From: Actinomycetes bacterium
GTDB taxonomy: Bacteria > Actinomycetota > Acidimicrobiia > Acidimicrobiales > RAAP-2
NCBI GenBank assembly: GCA_021827705.1
Contig: JAKAUQ010000028.1
Coordinates: 1-64,000, forward strand
Length of the DNA stretch: 64,000 bases
Direction of reading: 5' to 3'
Both the position numbers and the translations under genes were made by a program. Of the stretch, positions 1 to 7,981 are shown in pieces; the stretch's first letter is position 1; every line of letters starts with the position of its first letter. The notes beneath the pieces are model-generated. The model made no database searches. It saw nothing but the letters and a program-made list of their open reading frames with translations, and was not told the DNA's origin.

Positions 1-134
1 TCGCCCGCGAGGTCGCCGACTCGGTCTACTTCCTGGACGCCGGGGTCATCGAGGAGTCCGGCGACCCCCGCCAGGTCCTGAGCCACCCCCGCTCCGAGCG
101 CCTGCGCAGCTTCTTGTCCAAGGTCCTGGTGTGA
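1..134 (+). CDS. polar amino-acid ABC transporter ATP-binding protein, C-terminal end (partial)
   Basis: Only the last 43 codons are present, running in from outside the window and stopping at TGA 132-134. The tail reads like the end of a GlnQ-type ATPase: the D-loop/H-loop follow-on strand with a DAGVIEESGDP motif, then a conserved helix containing RSERLRSFLSKVL. That ending is characteristic of polar amino-acid importers' ATPases, which energise uptake at the inner face of the membrane. The stop overlaps the GTG start of the next gene by three bases (GTGA), so the two are probably co-transcribed. Walker motifs lie outside the window and cannot be checked. Confidence 0.7.
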   Translation, partial: AREVADSVYFLDAGVIEESGDPRQVLSHPRSERLRSFLSKVLV

Positions 135-1288
135 CCTGGGAGATTCATCCCTCGAACAGGGGAACGGGGCTGCCGCTCGAGGGCTTGCGCGTGCTCGACC
201 TCTCGCGCGTGCTGGCGGGGCCGCTGTGCGCCCAGATCGCTGGCGATCTGGGCGCTGACGTCATCAAGGTTGAGGGCCCCGGGGGTGACCCGGTGCGGGC
301 TCTCGCGCCGCCTGTGCTGGGCGAGGATGCCACCTACTACCTGGCCGTGAACCGGCACCGGCGGGCGATCGTCGCCGATCTGCGCGAGGCGCAGGACTTC
401 GCCGCCATCGCGGAGCTCGTCGGCCAAGCCGACGCCGTGGTCGAGAACTACCTGCCCAATCAGGTGGCCGCCTTGCGCATCGACGAGCTGCGGGCGGTCA
501 ACCCGGAGGCGATTTGGGTGACGGTCACCCCGGCCACGAGCGGTGGGCCCGTGGCGGCGCAGCCATCGTTCGACCTGCTGGCCCAGGCCCGCTCGGGGCT
601 GATGGCGGTCACGGGTGAGCGCGAGGGTGCGCCGACCAAGGTGGGCTCACCCGTCGCCGACGTGATCACCGGGCTCTACGCGAGCGTGGCACTGCTCACC
701 GGGCTCTACGCCCGGGCGACCGGACACCCGGCGCGGACCTTCGAGGCGCCGCTGCTGGAGTCCACGATGAGCGCTCTGGTCAACCAGGCCCAGGGATACC
801 TGTCCACCGGCGTCAACCCGCAGCGGCTTGGCAACGACCACCCGAGCATCGCACCCTACGGGCCCGTGCGCACGGCTGATGGCTACCTGCTGCTCGCCGT
901 GGGAACCGACGCCCAATACGCGCGCCTCGCGGCGACTGTCGGCGACCCCGAGCTGACGCGGCCGGAGTGGGAGTCCAACGCTGCGCGGGTGCGCGATCTA
1001 CCTCGCCTGCGCGCGGCGCTCGATCGCGCCTTCTCGCACGAGAACACCGAGACGTGGCTCGAGCGCCTGGCACAGGCGGCGATTCCCCACGGCCCCATCT
1101 ACGACGTCGCCGGGGCCTTCGCGCAGCCCCAGATCGCCGGAGGCGACTTCGTCAGCGAGATGGACACGCCGAGTGGGGTGACGCGGGCCATGCGGCTGCC
1201 ACTCGTGGTAGACGGAAAGCGTCCGGCGATTCGGCGCGGCCCGCGACCCTTCGGGGCCGACACTCGCGAGGTATTGGGTCGGGACTAG
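131..1288 (+). CDS. CaiB/BaiF-family (class III) CoA-transferase
   Basis: A 385-residue protein, close to the family's usual length of about 390-400. The N-terminus has the classic GLRVLDLSRVLAGP segment, followed by LGADVIKVEGPGGDPVR, where the family binds CoA. The family moves CoA between carboxylic acids through an Asp-linked intermediate; the catalytic Asp normally lies near residue 170, and the DLLAQA-containing segment at about residues 147-155 fits. The substrate cannot be told from sequence. The GTG start overlaps the stop of the upstream ABC ATPase, and the TAG stop is shared with the converging nitroreductase gene in one CTAG. Confidence 0.85.
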   Translation: MTWEIHPSNRGTGLPLEGLRVLDLSRVLAGPLCAQIAGDLGADVIKVEGPGGDPVRALAPPVLGEDATYYLAVNRHRRAIVADLREAQDFAAIAELVGQADAVVENYLPNQVAALRIDELRAVNPEAIWVTVTPATSGGPVAAQPSFDLLAQARSGLMAVTGEREGAPTKVGSPVADVITGLYASVALLTGLYARATGHPARTFEAPLLESTMSALVNQAQGYLSTGVNPQRLGNDHPSIAPYGPVRTADGYLLLAVGTDAQYARLAATVGDPELTRPEWESNAARVRDLPRLRAALDRAFSHENTETWLERLAQAAIPHGPIYDVAGAFAQPQIAGGDFVSEMDTPSGVTRAMRLPLVVDGKRPAIRRGPRPFGADTREVLGRD

Positions 1289-1968
1289 CGACCCAGCGGC
1301 GGTCCATCAAAGGAGTCGCGCGTGGCGAAGTTGTCCACCTCGCGTCGGTGCAGTCCCGTGATCTCGTGCCGGGGATGCCCGAGGGCGACGACGGCCGCGA
1401 CCGCGACATCGTCGGGAAGCTGGAGGATGGCGCGCAGCGTCGGCTCGCGGGCAACCGCCACCGTGGTCATGACGCCTCCGAGCCCCTCCTCGCGGGCAGC
1501 CAGGAGGATGCTCCATACGAAGGGGTAGATCGATGCGCCGCCGATGAAGTGATACCGATCGAGGTCCTGGTCGGTTGCGGCTAAGGAGCCCAGGCGGGCG
1601 CACACGACCAGCAGTGCCGGGGAGACGTCGAGGCGGGCCGCGAAGTCGTCGGATCCGATGCTGGCACACGCAGGGGCGTGGTGCGCGGCCACGGCGGCGC
1701 GCTCCTCGTGGGTCAGGAGGGGGGAGAATGGCGTGACGCCGGCTCGCAGGTGTGCGAGGTACTCGACCCAGGCGTCGACGTAGACGTCGCGGATCGCGCG
1801 GCGGCGCTCGGGGTCGCGGACGTCGATGACGTGCCAGCCCTGGCGGTTGCCTCCCGACGGCGCGAAGCGCGCGGTGTCGAGGAGGCGCCGGACAGTCGAC
1901 TCCTCGACGGGGAGCGGCAGGAAGTCTCGCACGGCAGGCGTACTGCGCAGGGCGTGACGCAGGTCCAC
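1285..1968 (-). CDS. nitroreductase-family FMN oxidoreductase
   Basis: A 227-residue protein with the nitroreductase fold signature: an N-terminal R-S-TPAVRDF segment, then FAPSGGNRQGWHV, which in the family contacts FMN and the dimer interface, and a C-terminal EGLGGVMTT followed by VVALGHPRH. It probably reduces nitro, quinone or flavin substrates using NAD(P)H. The GTG start lies just downstream of the ABC permease stop on the same strand (TAG at 1973-1975), so it is the last gene of the fur/ABC operon. The substrate is unknown. Confidence 0.85.
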   Translation of the reverse strand: MDLRHALRSTPAVRDFLPLPVEESTVRRLLDTARFAPSGGNRQGWHVIDVRDPERRRAIRDVYVDAWVEYLAHLRAGVTPFSPLLTHEERAAVAAHHAPACASIGSDDFAARLDVSPALLVVCARLGSLAATDQDLDRYHFIGGASIYPFVWSILLAAREEGLGGVMTTVAVAREPTLRAILQLPDDVAVAAVVALGHPRHEITGLHRREVDNFATRDSFDGPPLGR

Positions 1969-1972
1969 CGCT

Positions 1973-2755
1973 CTACGCGTCCCGTCGCTCGATGAGCACG
2001 GTCGCGACGATCAAGATGACCACGACGTAGATCGCCAGGACGGTCGTGGCGGGCCAGGCACTGAACATGTTGGCGGACGGTGAGACCGACATCATGGCTC
2101 GACCCAGCGCCGAGGGCTCGTATCGCGCCACGACGTTCTGCCAGCTCGACGGCAGGAAGATCACGATGATCGGCACGATCAGCAGCAGGGAGGTGTAGAC
2201 GCTGATAGCGGCGGACTGGTGGCGGATGATCAGACCCAGTCCGAGACCGAACAGCGCCAGCAGGGCGAGGTACGCGCCACCGAGGATCACCGAGCGCGCC
2301 ACGCCCGGACCTCCCAGGGAGGCCGTCGGCACGACGCCGGCGTAGATGCGCTGGCCGATCAGGAAGGCCGCAAGGACGACGACCTCGGAGACGACGAGTG
2401 TCGTGACTCCCAGGACCAGGACCTTGGCCACGACCACCCGCCAACGCTGCGGGATGGCGGCCAGTGTGGCGCGAATGCTGCCCGACGCGTACTCGCTGGT
2501 GATGAACAAGATGCCGATCACGCCGATGGCGAACTGGGCGAAGAGCGTGCCGGCCAGACTGGTCGACACGGGATCGAAGGCGAAGCGCGCGACGGGGTCC
2601 ATGGTGTGCCAGTGGCTGCGGATCGCGAAGGTGATCAGCACACCCAGCCCGATGGTGAGCAGCACCATCACGGCGAATCCGATGGGCGTCGAGCGCACCG
2701 TGCGGAACTTCACCCACTCCGATCGCACGGCAGCTCCTAGGGCGGGCTCAGGCAC
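1973..2755 (-). CDS. ABC-2 type transporter permease
   Basis: A 260-residue protein starting at GTG 2755, overlapping the ATPase stop by 8 bases. It has an N-terminal RSEWVKFRTVRST segment, typical of bacterial ABC-2 permeases, and about six hydrophobic segments (roughly residues 25-47, 65-90, 110-135, 150-175, 185-205 and 230-252). The family exports drugs, lipids or polysaccharides or acts in resistance; with the adjacent single ATPase it would form a homodimeric permease with two ATPases. The transported substrate is not indicated. Confidence 0.85.
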   Translation of the reverse strand: MPEPALGAAVRSEWVKFRTVRSTPIGFAVMVLLTIGLGVLITFAIRSHWHTMDPVARFAFDPVSTSLAGTLFAQFAIGVIGILFITSEYASGSIRATLAAIPQRWRVVVAKVLVLGVTTLVVSEVVVLAAFLIGQRIYAGVVPTASLGGPGVARSVILGGAYLALLALFGLGLGLIIRHQSAAISVYTSLLLIVPIIVIFLPSSWQNVVARYEPSALGRAMMSVSPSANMFSAWPATTVLAIYVVVILIVATVLIERRDA

Positions 2756-3665
2756 TGGCGGCTCCTGTCGAGCTCGTGTAGTCCGTGGCGGTCGCGGTCA
2801 GTTCCATGAAGACGTCCTCCAGCGACGCACGCACCGGCGTCAGCTCCGAGAGGGCGATGGACTCGCGCAGCGCTAACTGACCCACGGTCGCGGCGTCCAG
2901 CACCGCCACCTGGAGCGAACCCCCCGGTCCCGCACTGGTGACGCCGCCCGCCGCAGCAATGGCTGCGGCTAGTCGGACGTTGTCCTGCGAGCGCACGAGC
3001 ACGTCCTGGGCGGCTGCTGCCGTCAGCTCGTCGACGGTCCCGCGGGTGATGAAGCTGCCACGTCCGATCACGATGACCTGGTCGGCCGTCAGCGCCATCT
3101 CGCTCATCAGATGGGAGCTGACCAGGATGGTTCGGCCCTCGGCGGCCAGACTACGAAAGACGTCGCGGATCCAGCGGATGCCCTCGGGGTCGAGCCCGTT
3201 GATCGGCTCATCAAAGAGCAGGACCGCCGGGTCGCCGAGCAAGGCCACGGCGATCCCCAGCCGTTGGGACATCCCGAGGGAGAACTCACCGACGCGACGG
3301 TTGGCGACCGCGGTCAGGCCCACGAAGTCCAGGACGTCATCGCAGCGGGTCTGCGAGATGCGATTCGCGGCGGCCATCGCGCGCAGGTGGTTGCGTGCCG
3401 AGCGGCCCGGATGCACCGACTTGGCGTCCAGCAGCGCCCCGACCTCATGGAGGGGGGACGACAGCTCTCGATAGGTCTTGCCGTTGATCGTGGCGCGACC
3501 CTGCTGGGGCGCGTCGAGGCCCATGATCACGCGCATGGTCGTGGACTTGCCCGACCCGTTGGGTCCCAGGAAGCCCGTGATCACTCCGGCGGGGACCTCG
3601 AAGGAGAGGTCGCGCAGCGCGACCGTGTGACCATAGTGCTTGGTCACGTGGTCGACGACAATCAC
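2748..3665 (-). CDS. ABC-2 type transporter ATP-binding protein
   Basis: About 305 residues from GTG 3665. The Walker A motif GPNGSGKST, the signature-like FSLGMSQRLG and Walker B LLFDEPINGLDP are all present, followed by the SSHLMSEM H-loop. The long C-terminal tail is usual for drug- and antibiotic-export ATPases. A longer reading frame is open up to 3776, but that extension would lie entirely on the fur coding sequence (stop at 3676), so the start at 3665, 10 bases after fur, is preferred. It works with the permease at 1973-2755. Confidence 0.88.
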   Translation of the reverse strand: MIVVDHVTKHYGHTVALRDLSFEVPAGVITGFLGPNGSGKSTTMRVIMGLDAPQQGRATINGKTYRELSSPLHEVGALLDAKSVHPGRSARNHLRAMAAANRISQTRCDDVLDFVGLTAVANRRVGEFSLGMSQRLGIAVALLGDPAVLLFDEPINGLDPEGIRWIRDVFRSLAAEGRTILVSSHLMSEMALTADQVIVIGRGSFITRGTVDELTAAAAQDVLVRSQDNVRLAAAIAAAGGVTSAGPGGSLQVAVLDAATVGQLALRESIALSELTPVRASLEDVFMELTATATDYTSSTGAASA

Positions 3666-3675
3666 ACTCGAGAAC

Positions 3676-4152
3676 CTAGTGGGCGTGTCGCCCTGGACGG
3701 TTGGCGGGCACGCCAGGCGCCCGCACGCCCCGACAGGTCGCGCACAGTCCGGCGATGGCCACGTGGTGCCGGTCAAGCGCGAAGCCGAAGCGCTCCAGGA
3801 GCTCGTGCTCCATGCGATCGAACAGCTCGGCGGGAACTTCGGAGCTCGTGCCGCACGCGGTGCACACGACGTGGCCGTGCGAGGCGCCGCTCAGGTGGTA
3901 CACCATGGCGCCGTGCCCGAGGTGCGCGTGCACCACGATGCCGAGCTCCTCGAACTCGTCAAGCACGCGATAGACGGTCGACGGAGAGATCTCCGGTCGG
4001 GCCGACTGCACACGCTGGGTGATCTCCTCGGCCGACAGGTCAGTGGTGGTGGTCGCCAGGACATCGGCAATGGCCCGCTTGGCGGCCGTCATCCGGCCCC
4101 CGGCCCGGCGCACGCTGGCAGCGATGTCGTCCCGGGACCACGTGCCGTCCAC
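3676..4152 (-). CDS. Fur-family metal-responsive transcriptional regulator
   Basis: A 158-residue protein. The N-terminal winged helix (about residues 1-85) includes SAEEITQRV and SPSTVYRVLDEFEE, the recognition helix of Fur/Zur/PerR proteins. The dimerisation half contains HGHVVCTACG and CATCRG, giving the two CxxC pairs that hold structural zinc. Which metal or peroxide signal it senses cannot be decided. It starts at GTG 4152 with TAGGCT six bases upstream, as for a leaderless message. It heads an operon with the ABC exporter and nitroreductase, which it may control together with divergent msrA. Confidence 0.88.
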   Translation of the reverse strand: MDGTWSRDDIAASVRRAGGRMTAAKRAIADVLATTTTDLSAEEITQRVQSARPEISPSTVYRVLDEFEELGIVVHAHLGHGAMVYHLSGASHGHVVCTACGTSSEVPAELFDRMEHELLERFGFALDRHHVAIAGLCATCRGVRAPGVPANRPGRHAH

Positions 4153-4158
4153 GCGCCG

Positions 4159-4164
4159 AGCCTA
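4159..4164 (-). promoter_or_regulatory. -10 box (TAGGCT) for leaderless fur-family gene
   Basis: TAGGCT read leftward, six bases before GTG 4152. It matches TANNNT and the spacing expected if transcription starts at the start codon. Confidence 0.45.
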
Positions 4165-4258
4165 CTGGGAGTGGACTGCAGCCAACGATGGGGGCATGCT
4201 CTCCGCCGAGCCGCTGGCTGGTGAGCACTAGAGCGATCGGTGGACGGCCCGTGGCCCG

Positions 4259-4264
4259 TAGGAT
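4259..4264 (+). promoter_or_regulatory. -10 box (TAGGAT) for msrA
   Basis: TAGGAT seven bases before GTG 4272, consistent with a leaderless msrA message and with GTG 4272 as the true start. Confidence 0.42.
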
Positions 4265-4271
4265 TCCCGGC

Positions 4272-4913
4272 GTGCTGAGGCGAGATGAGATGGTCACAGC
4301 CAGTGAGTCGCTGCCCGGACGGACCACACCCATCAGCGTCGACCGGGCTCACCTGGTCTACGGGCGGGCCTTCACCACGGAGGTGGACGCGCGACTGCAC
4401 CAGGCGTATCTGGCGCTGGGATGCTTCTGGGGTGCCGAGCGGTCGTTCTATCGCCTCGCGGGTGTGGAGATGACGGCCGTTGGCTACCAAGGCGGCTTCA
4501 CGCCCAACCCCACCTACGAAGAGGTCTGCACGGGCCGCACCGGGCACGCCGAGACCGTGATGGTCGCGTTCGACCCGGCACGACTGAGCTACGACCGGGT
4601 ACTGGCCCACTTCTTCGAGAGCCACGACCCCACGCAGGGCAATCGTCAGGGGGCCGACGTCGGCACGCAGTACCGCAGTGCGATCTTCACGCGTGACGCG
4701 CAGCAGGCTGCTGTGGCGAGGCGCGTGCGTGACGCCTACGACCAGATCCTGCGAGGCGCGGGTTTTGGTCCCGTTACCACGGAGATCGAGCCGGCGGGCC
4801 CCTTCTACCTGGCCGAGGAGTATCACCAGCAGTATCTCGTGGCCAATCCCCAGGGCTACTGCGGCCTGGGTGGCACGGGGGTCGCCTGCCCGATCGGCGT
4901 GCTGGGGGCCTAG
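4272..4913 (+). CDS. msrA: peptide-methionine (S)-S-oxide reductase MsrA
   Basis: About 213 residues from GTG 4272; ATG 4290 in the same frame is the alternative. The GCFWGAE motif carries the catalytic Cys, and the C-terminal GYCGLGGTGVACP carries two resolving-type Cys residues. YQGGFTPNPTYEEVCTGRTG and TQYRSAIF are family-conserved. The enzyme reduces methionine-S-sulfoxide in damaged proteins with thioredoxin as donor. It is divergent from the Fur-family gene, 119 bases away, so a shared redox or metal response is possible. The stop is shared with nhaA in a CTAG. Confidence 0.92.
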   Translation: MLRRDEMVTASESLPGRTTPISVDRAHLVYGRAFTTEVDARLHQAYLALGCFWGAERSFYRLAGVEMTAVGYQGGFTPNPTYEEVCTGRTGHAETVMVAFDPARLSYDRVLAHFFESHDPTQGNRQGADVGTQYRSAIFTRDAQQAAVARRVRDAYDQILRGAGFGPVTTEIEPAGPFYLAEEYHQQYLVANPQGYCGLGGTGVACPIGVLGA

Positions 4914-6079
4914 GTCCGCGCGCGGTTGAGTCGCTGGAGGAGGGATGGCCCACGCCAGACCAGGAGGGCCGCTGCCGCGCCGACTGCTGTAGCGAGCAAG
5001 AGGCCGGCGGTGAAGGCGTCGGTGACGCGTACGTCGGAGGGGAACAGGGCGTCCGCGAACAGCACCGGGATGGTGATGCCCATTGAACACACGAGCCCGG
5101 ATCCCCACAGGACGCGACCGCGCACTCCCACGGGCGCGTCATAGCCGAAGTGCCGGGCCACCATGACTCCACCGACGATGCCCAGGGTCTTTCCGGCGAT
5201 GCGGGCCGCGGCAACACCGGCCACGATCCCCGGGATCGGACCGTGCCACGACAGTTGGGAGAAGTCGAGCCCACAACTCACCAGAGCGAAGGCGGGCAGG
5301 ATGAATCGGTTCGAGTACCACGAGGCCACCGGCTCCAGGCGCTCGGCGGAGTGGGTATCGCTCGGCACGACGATGCCGGCGAGAACGCCGGACAGGGCCG
5401 GCTCTACGCCGGTCCACGCGAACAGTGCCCACAGCACAACGAGGAAGACCCATCGAAGAGTCGTGCCGGACACCCGGCGAGACAGGACGTAGAGGGCCAC
5501 GCCCGCCGCCACGATTAGCACCACGCCCGCGGGGCGCACCGAGTGTCCGCCGACGAGTCCCAAGACGACGACGCTGACCACATCGTCGGTGACGGCGAGT
5601 GCTAGCAAGAAGAGGCGCGCGGTGGGGGGGAGGCGACGCCCCGCCGCCGCGGCAACACCGAGGACCAGCGCCACGTCGGTGGCCATGGGGACGCCCCACC
5701 CGTGTACGAGATCAGTAGACGAGGTGGCCAGTCCGATCCCCGTCTGGACGATCGCCGTCGCGGCCATACCGCCCAAAGCCGCGATGATCGGACTCACCGC
5801 GTGGCGCCGGTGGGCGAGGATGCCGTGACGGCGCTCACGAGCCAGTTCGAGTCCCACACCGAAGAAGAAGATGGCCAAGAGAGGAGACGCCACGAGTTCG
5901 TGCACGCTCCGCACGTGCAACTGAGTCAGGACGGGCAGGCTCGTACGACCATCGATCACGGTCGCGTAGGAGGCGTGCGACGCCGCCGACCAGATCAACG
6001 CGCCGAGGGCGCCCAGGCCGACCCCGGCCGCGATCGCGGCCTCGCCCACGTTCCGGGGGGGCTGGCGCGGCGCCGTCAC
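4910..6079 (-). CDS. nhaA: Na+/H+ antiporter NhaA
   Basis: A 389-residue, strongly hydrophobic protein with about 12 membrane segments. The key LALAVTDDVVSVVV carries the paired Asp residues equivalent to D163/D164 of E. coli NhaA, which bind Na+ and H+. GWGVPMATDVALVLGV is the preceding family motif, and FFFGVGLELARE matches the NhaA helix II region. The start chosen is GTG 6079, overlapping the phosphatase stop (GTGA). The frame stays open further upstream, but that part lies in the phosphatase gene. It exchanges Na+ or Li+ for protons across the cytoplasmic membrane. Confidence 0.92.
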   Translation of the reverse strand: MTAPRQPPRNVGEAAIAAGVGLGALGALIWSAASHASYATVIDGRTSLPVLTQLHVRSVHELVASPLLAIFFFGVGLELARERRHGILAHRRHAVSPIIAALGGMAATAIVQTGIGLATSSTDLVHGWGVPMATDVALVLGVAAAAGRRLPPTARLFLLALAVTDDVVSVVVLGLVGGHSVRPAGVVLIVAAGVALYVLSRRVSGTTLRWVFLVVLWALFAWTGVEPALSGVLAGIVVPSDTHSAERLEPVASWYSNRFILPAFALVSCGLDFSQLSWHGPIPGIVAGVAAARIAGKTLGIVGGVMVARHFGYDAPVGVRGRVLWGSGLVCSMGITIPVLFADALFPSDVRVTDAFTAGLLLATAVGAAAALLVWRGPSLLQRLNRART

Positions 6080-6573
6080 GCGACCGGCCACCCTTGGCGT
6101 CCGCCGACCTGGTGCGCCCACGAGGTCACCAGCGACCTCAGGCTGTCCTCGATGACCTCGAGGCACCGGTCGAAGTCGCGGTCGGTCCCGTAGTACGGGT
6201 CGGCCAGGTCGAGGGCGTGGTTCGAGCCGTCCCAGGCGCGCAGGAGGATGACGCGGCGGGGGTCGCCGGAGGTGCGGAGCCTCACCTCGTCGCGATGCTC
6301 GCGGGTCATGACGATGATCAGGTCCTGGCTGTCTAGATAGTCCGGACTGGCCCAGGCGGCCAGCGTCCCTGGTCCGCTGAAACCGGCGCGGTCCAGGGCG
6401 CGGCGGGCCCGCGCGTCCATGGCCCTGCCGACGTGCCACGCTGCCGTGCCGGCGCTCGAGACGACGACCTGGCCAGCCAGTGCGGGCTGTTGGGACACCA
6501 GGTGGGCCAGCACGACCTCGGCCATGGGCGAGCGGCAGATGTTTCCGGTACAGATCGTGGCGACCCGGACCAT
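6076..6573 (-). CDS. low-molecular-weight protein-tyrosine phosphatase
   Basis: About 165 residues from ATG 6573 (a GTG is immediately upstream). The P-loop CTGNICRS, C8-x5-R14, is at the N-terminus where this family always has it; a longer start would put it more than 70 residues in, so it was rejected. The DPYYG motif near residue 120 supplies the general-acid Asp. SSAGTAAW and MTREHRDEV are also family-conserved. The family dephosphorylates tyrosine, arginine or small phospho-substrates. It is co-transcribed with nhaA through an overlapping stop and start. Confidence 0.9.
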   Translation of the reverse strand: MVRVATICTGNICRSPMAEVVLAHLVSQQPALAGQVVVSSAGTAAWHVGRAMDARARRALDRAGFSGPGTLAAWASPDYLDSQDLIIVMTREHRDEVRLRTSGDPRRVILLRAWDGSNHALDLADPYYGTDRDFDRCLEVIEDSLRSLVTSWAHQVGGRQGWPVA

Positions 6574-6672
6574 CACGCGTGAGCGGAGGATTCGGGCCCG
6601 GAGGGGCTCGGTGATGTGCGACTTTGGTGGGCCGGACGGTACCATGACAGCGAGTGCGCGGAAGGAGGTGTG

Positions 6673-7059
6673 ATGCCACTGTCGGAGCACGAGCAGAGAA
6701 TTCTGGCCCAGCTGGAAGAGTCCCTGAGTCGGCAGGATCCCCGCTTCGCGCGCAACGTGGCGGAGACCAACGTGTACTCGCACGGTGGCCGCCGCGTGCG
6801 CTGGGGGGCACTGGGCTTCGTCGCGGGTCTGCTGATCCTGGTCATCTTCTTCTCGCGATCCACGCTATTGGGGCTGGCCGGCGTCGCACTGATGTTCGTC
6901 TCGGCGATCGTCATCGAGCGCAACGCTCGACTCCTCGGGAAGGCTTCGTGGCACGACATTACGCGCCCGCCGCAGGGCGACGCCGAGACGGCCCGGGGCG
7001 AGCCGCGCCTGAGGCGCATTCGCGACTGGGTCTCACACGTCCGACGTCGCACGGGGTGA
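6673..7059 (+). CDS. DUF3040 membrane protein
   Basis: A 128-residue protein starting MPLSEHEQRIL, the hallmark opening of the actinobacterial DUF3040 family. The N-terminal soluble helix with a DPRFA segment is followed by two membrane segments at about residues 45-65 and 67-87, and a basic C-terminus. The start is fixed by a strong ribosome-binding site (AAGGAGGTG at 6662-6670). The function of the family is unknown; its genes often lie near cell-division clusters, as here. Confidence 0.85.
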   Translation: MPLSEHEQRILAQLEESLSRQDPRFARNVAETNVYSHGGRRVRWGALGFVAGLLILVIFFSRSTLLGLAGVALMFVSAIVIERNARLLGKASWHDITRPPQGDAETARGEPRLRRIRDWVSHVRRRTG

Positions 7060-7096
7060 GCGGGCGAGCCAGCCACCGACGGGGAGTGCGTGCCCC

Positions 7097-7145
7097 GATC
7101 CCTGCTGGCGGGAACCATGCCGGGGCGCTCATGGTTGATCCCTGC
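7097..7145. repeat. small repeat pair in the 7060-7168 gap
   Basis: GATCCCTGC occurs at 7097-7105 and again at 7137-7145 as a direct repeat. Between them AACCAT (7113-7118) and ATGGTT (7131-7136) form an inverted repeat. The gap otherwise holds nothing I recognise. It could be an operator or an RNA hairpin before the gene at 7169, or chance. Confidence 0.3.
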
Positions 7146-7168
7146 GTGCGTGGCGAGTTGGAGGGGCG

Positions 7169-7465
7169 GTGACGCCGTTGGGTGGCAACGACGCGCGCTC
7201 GCGCGGCGTGGCGCCGTTGCGGTCGGTGCCCGGGCTGGCGTCCTATCTCTGGAGCCATCCCCAGTGGGTCCCCTCGGTCATTCGGGCTGCCTGGCGCCTG
7301 CGTCAAGCCGACTGGTGGCGGCGTCGCCCGTGGCTGCCCGTGCCCGATCCGGCCTACTGGGAGTTCCGGGTCCACACGGCGGTGGGCCGTGACGGTCAGG
7401 CGTTGACACCCCAAGAGGTCGTGGCTGCAGCACGATGGTCGAACCACCAGCGCGCGAGCCGGTAG
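7169..7465 (+). CDS. small conserved-looking protein of unknown function
   Basis: A 98-residue basic, Trp-rich protein (eight Trp) with no clear membrane segment. The central part, LWSHPQWVPSVIRAAWRLR then DWWRRRPWLPVPDPAYWEFR, gives alternating aromatic and basic residues as in peripheral membrane or nucleic-acid binding proteins. It starts at GTG 7169 after GGAGGGG, a reasonable ribosome-binding site. It lies nine bases before the HNH gene. I do not recognise the family; codon bias matches its neighbours, which supports it as real. Confidence 0.6.
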   Translation: MTPLGGNDARSRGVAPLRSVPGLASYLWSHPQWVPSVIRAAWRLRQADWWRRRPWLPVPDPAYWEFRVHTAVGRDGQALTPQEVVAAARWSNHQRASR

Positions 7466-7468
7466 GTT
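7463..7468 (+). promoter_or_regulatory. -10 box (TAGGTT) for the HNH gene
   Basis: TAGGTT six bases before ATG 7475, matching the leaderless pattern seen elsewhere in the window. It overlaps the stop codon of the upstream small gene. Confidence 0.45.
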
Positions 7469-7474
7469 CTATGT

Positions 7475-7981
7475 ATGGGCCGGGTGCTCCTGCTCAACGC
7501 CACATACGAGCCGTTGCAACTGGTATCGGAGCGTCGAGCGGTCGTCCTGATGCTGGGCGGGCGTGCGGAGACGGTGGCCACTGAAGATGAGCCTACGGTG
7601 TACCACGCAGCGACCCTTTCGGTGACGGTACCCTCCATCATTCGTCTGCACGACTACGTGCGCCTTCCGGCCGCTGCCCGGATACCGCCGCTCACGCGAC
7701 GCGCTCTCCTGGTCCGCGACGGCTTCCGCTGCGCCTACTGCCTCGGCCACGCCGACACCGTGGACCACGTGGTGCCCAAGAGCCGCGGCGGGCGTCACGA
7801 ATGGCTCAACGTGGTGGCAGCCTGCCGCCGCCACAACACGCTCAAGGGCGATCGTCTGCTCGACGAGATCGGCTGGCACCTCCACTTCGAGCCCCGGGTG
7901 CCCGATGGACTGTGGTGGCGCTGGCGTTCGGTGCCTGATCCCGAGCCGTCGTGGGCCCCCTTCCTGCCGCAAGCTTCGTGA
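7475..7981 (+). CDS. HNH endonuclease-fold protein
   Basis: A 168-residue protein. The N-terminus, VLLLNATYEPLQLVSERRAV, is typical of actinobacterial stand-alone HNH proteins. The nuclease core runs from CAYCL through VDHVVPKSRGG to WLNVVAACRRHN and the following KGDR, giving the CxxC zinc pair, DHV(V/I)P, N and HN residues of the HNH site. Such proteins are widespread housekeeping genes in actinobacteria, and their substrate is unknown. No restriction or phage genes are adjacent. Its stop overlaps the GTG of the next gene. Confidence 0.85.
   Translation: MGRVLLLNATYEPLQLVSERRAVVLMLGGRAETVATEDEPTVYHAATLSVTVPSIIRLHDYVRLPAAARIPPLTRRALLVRDGFRCAYCLGHADTVDHVVPKSRGGRHEWLNVVAACRRHNTLKGDRLLDEIGWHLHFEPRVPDGLWWRWRSVPDPEPSWAPFLPQAS

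Noticed and set aside
4910..6811. Apparent 633-residue fusion of NhaA with an upstream region
   Set aside because: The upstream part overlaps the low-molecular-weight phosphatase in another frame; NhaA starts at 6079 with a GTGA overlap.
7475..7981. Homing endonuclease or restriction island
   Set aside because: The HNH protein is of the stand-alone actinobacterial type; there are no intron, methylase or phage genes around it.
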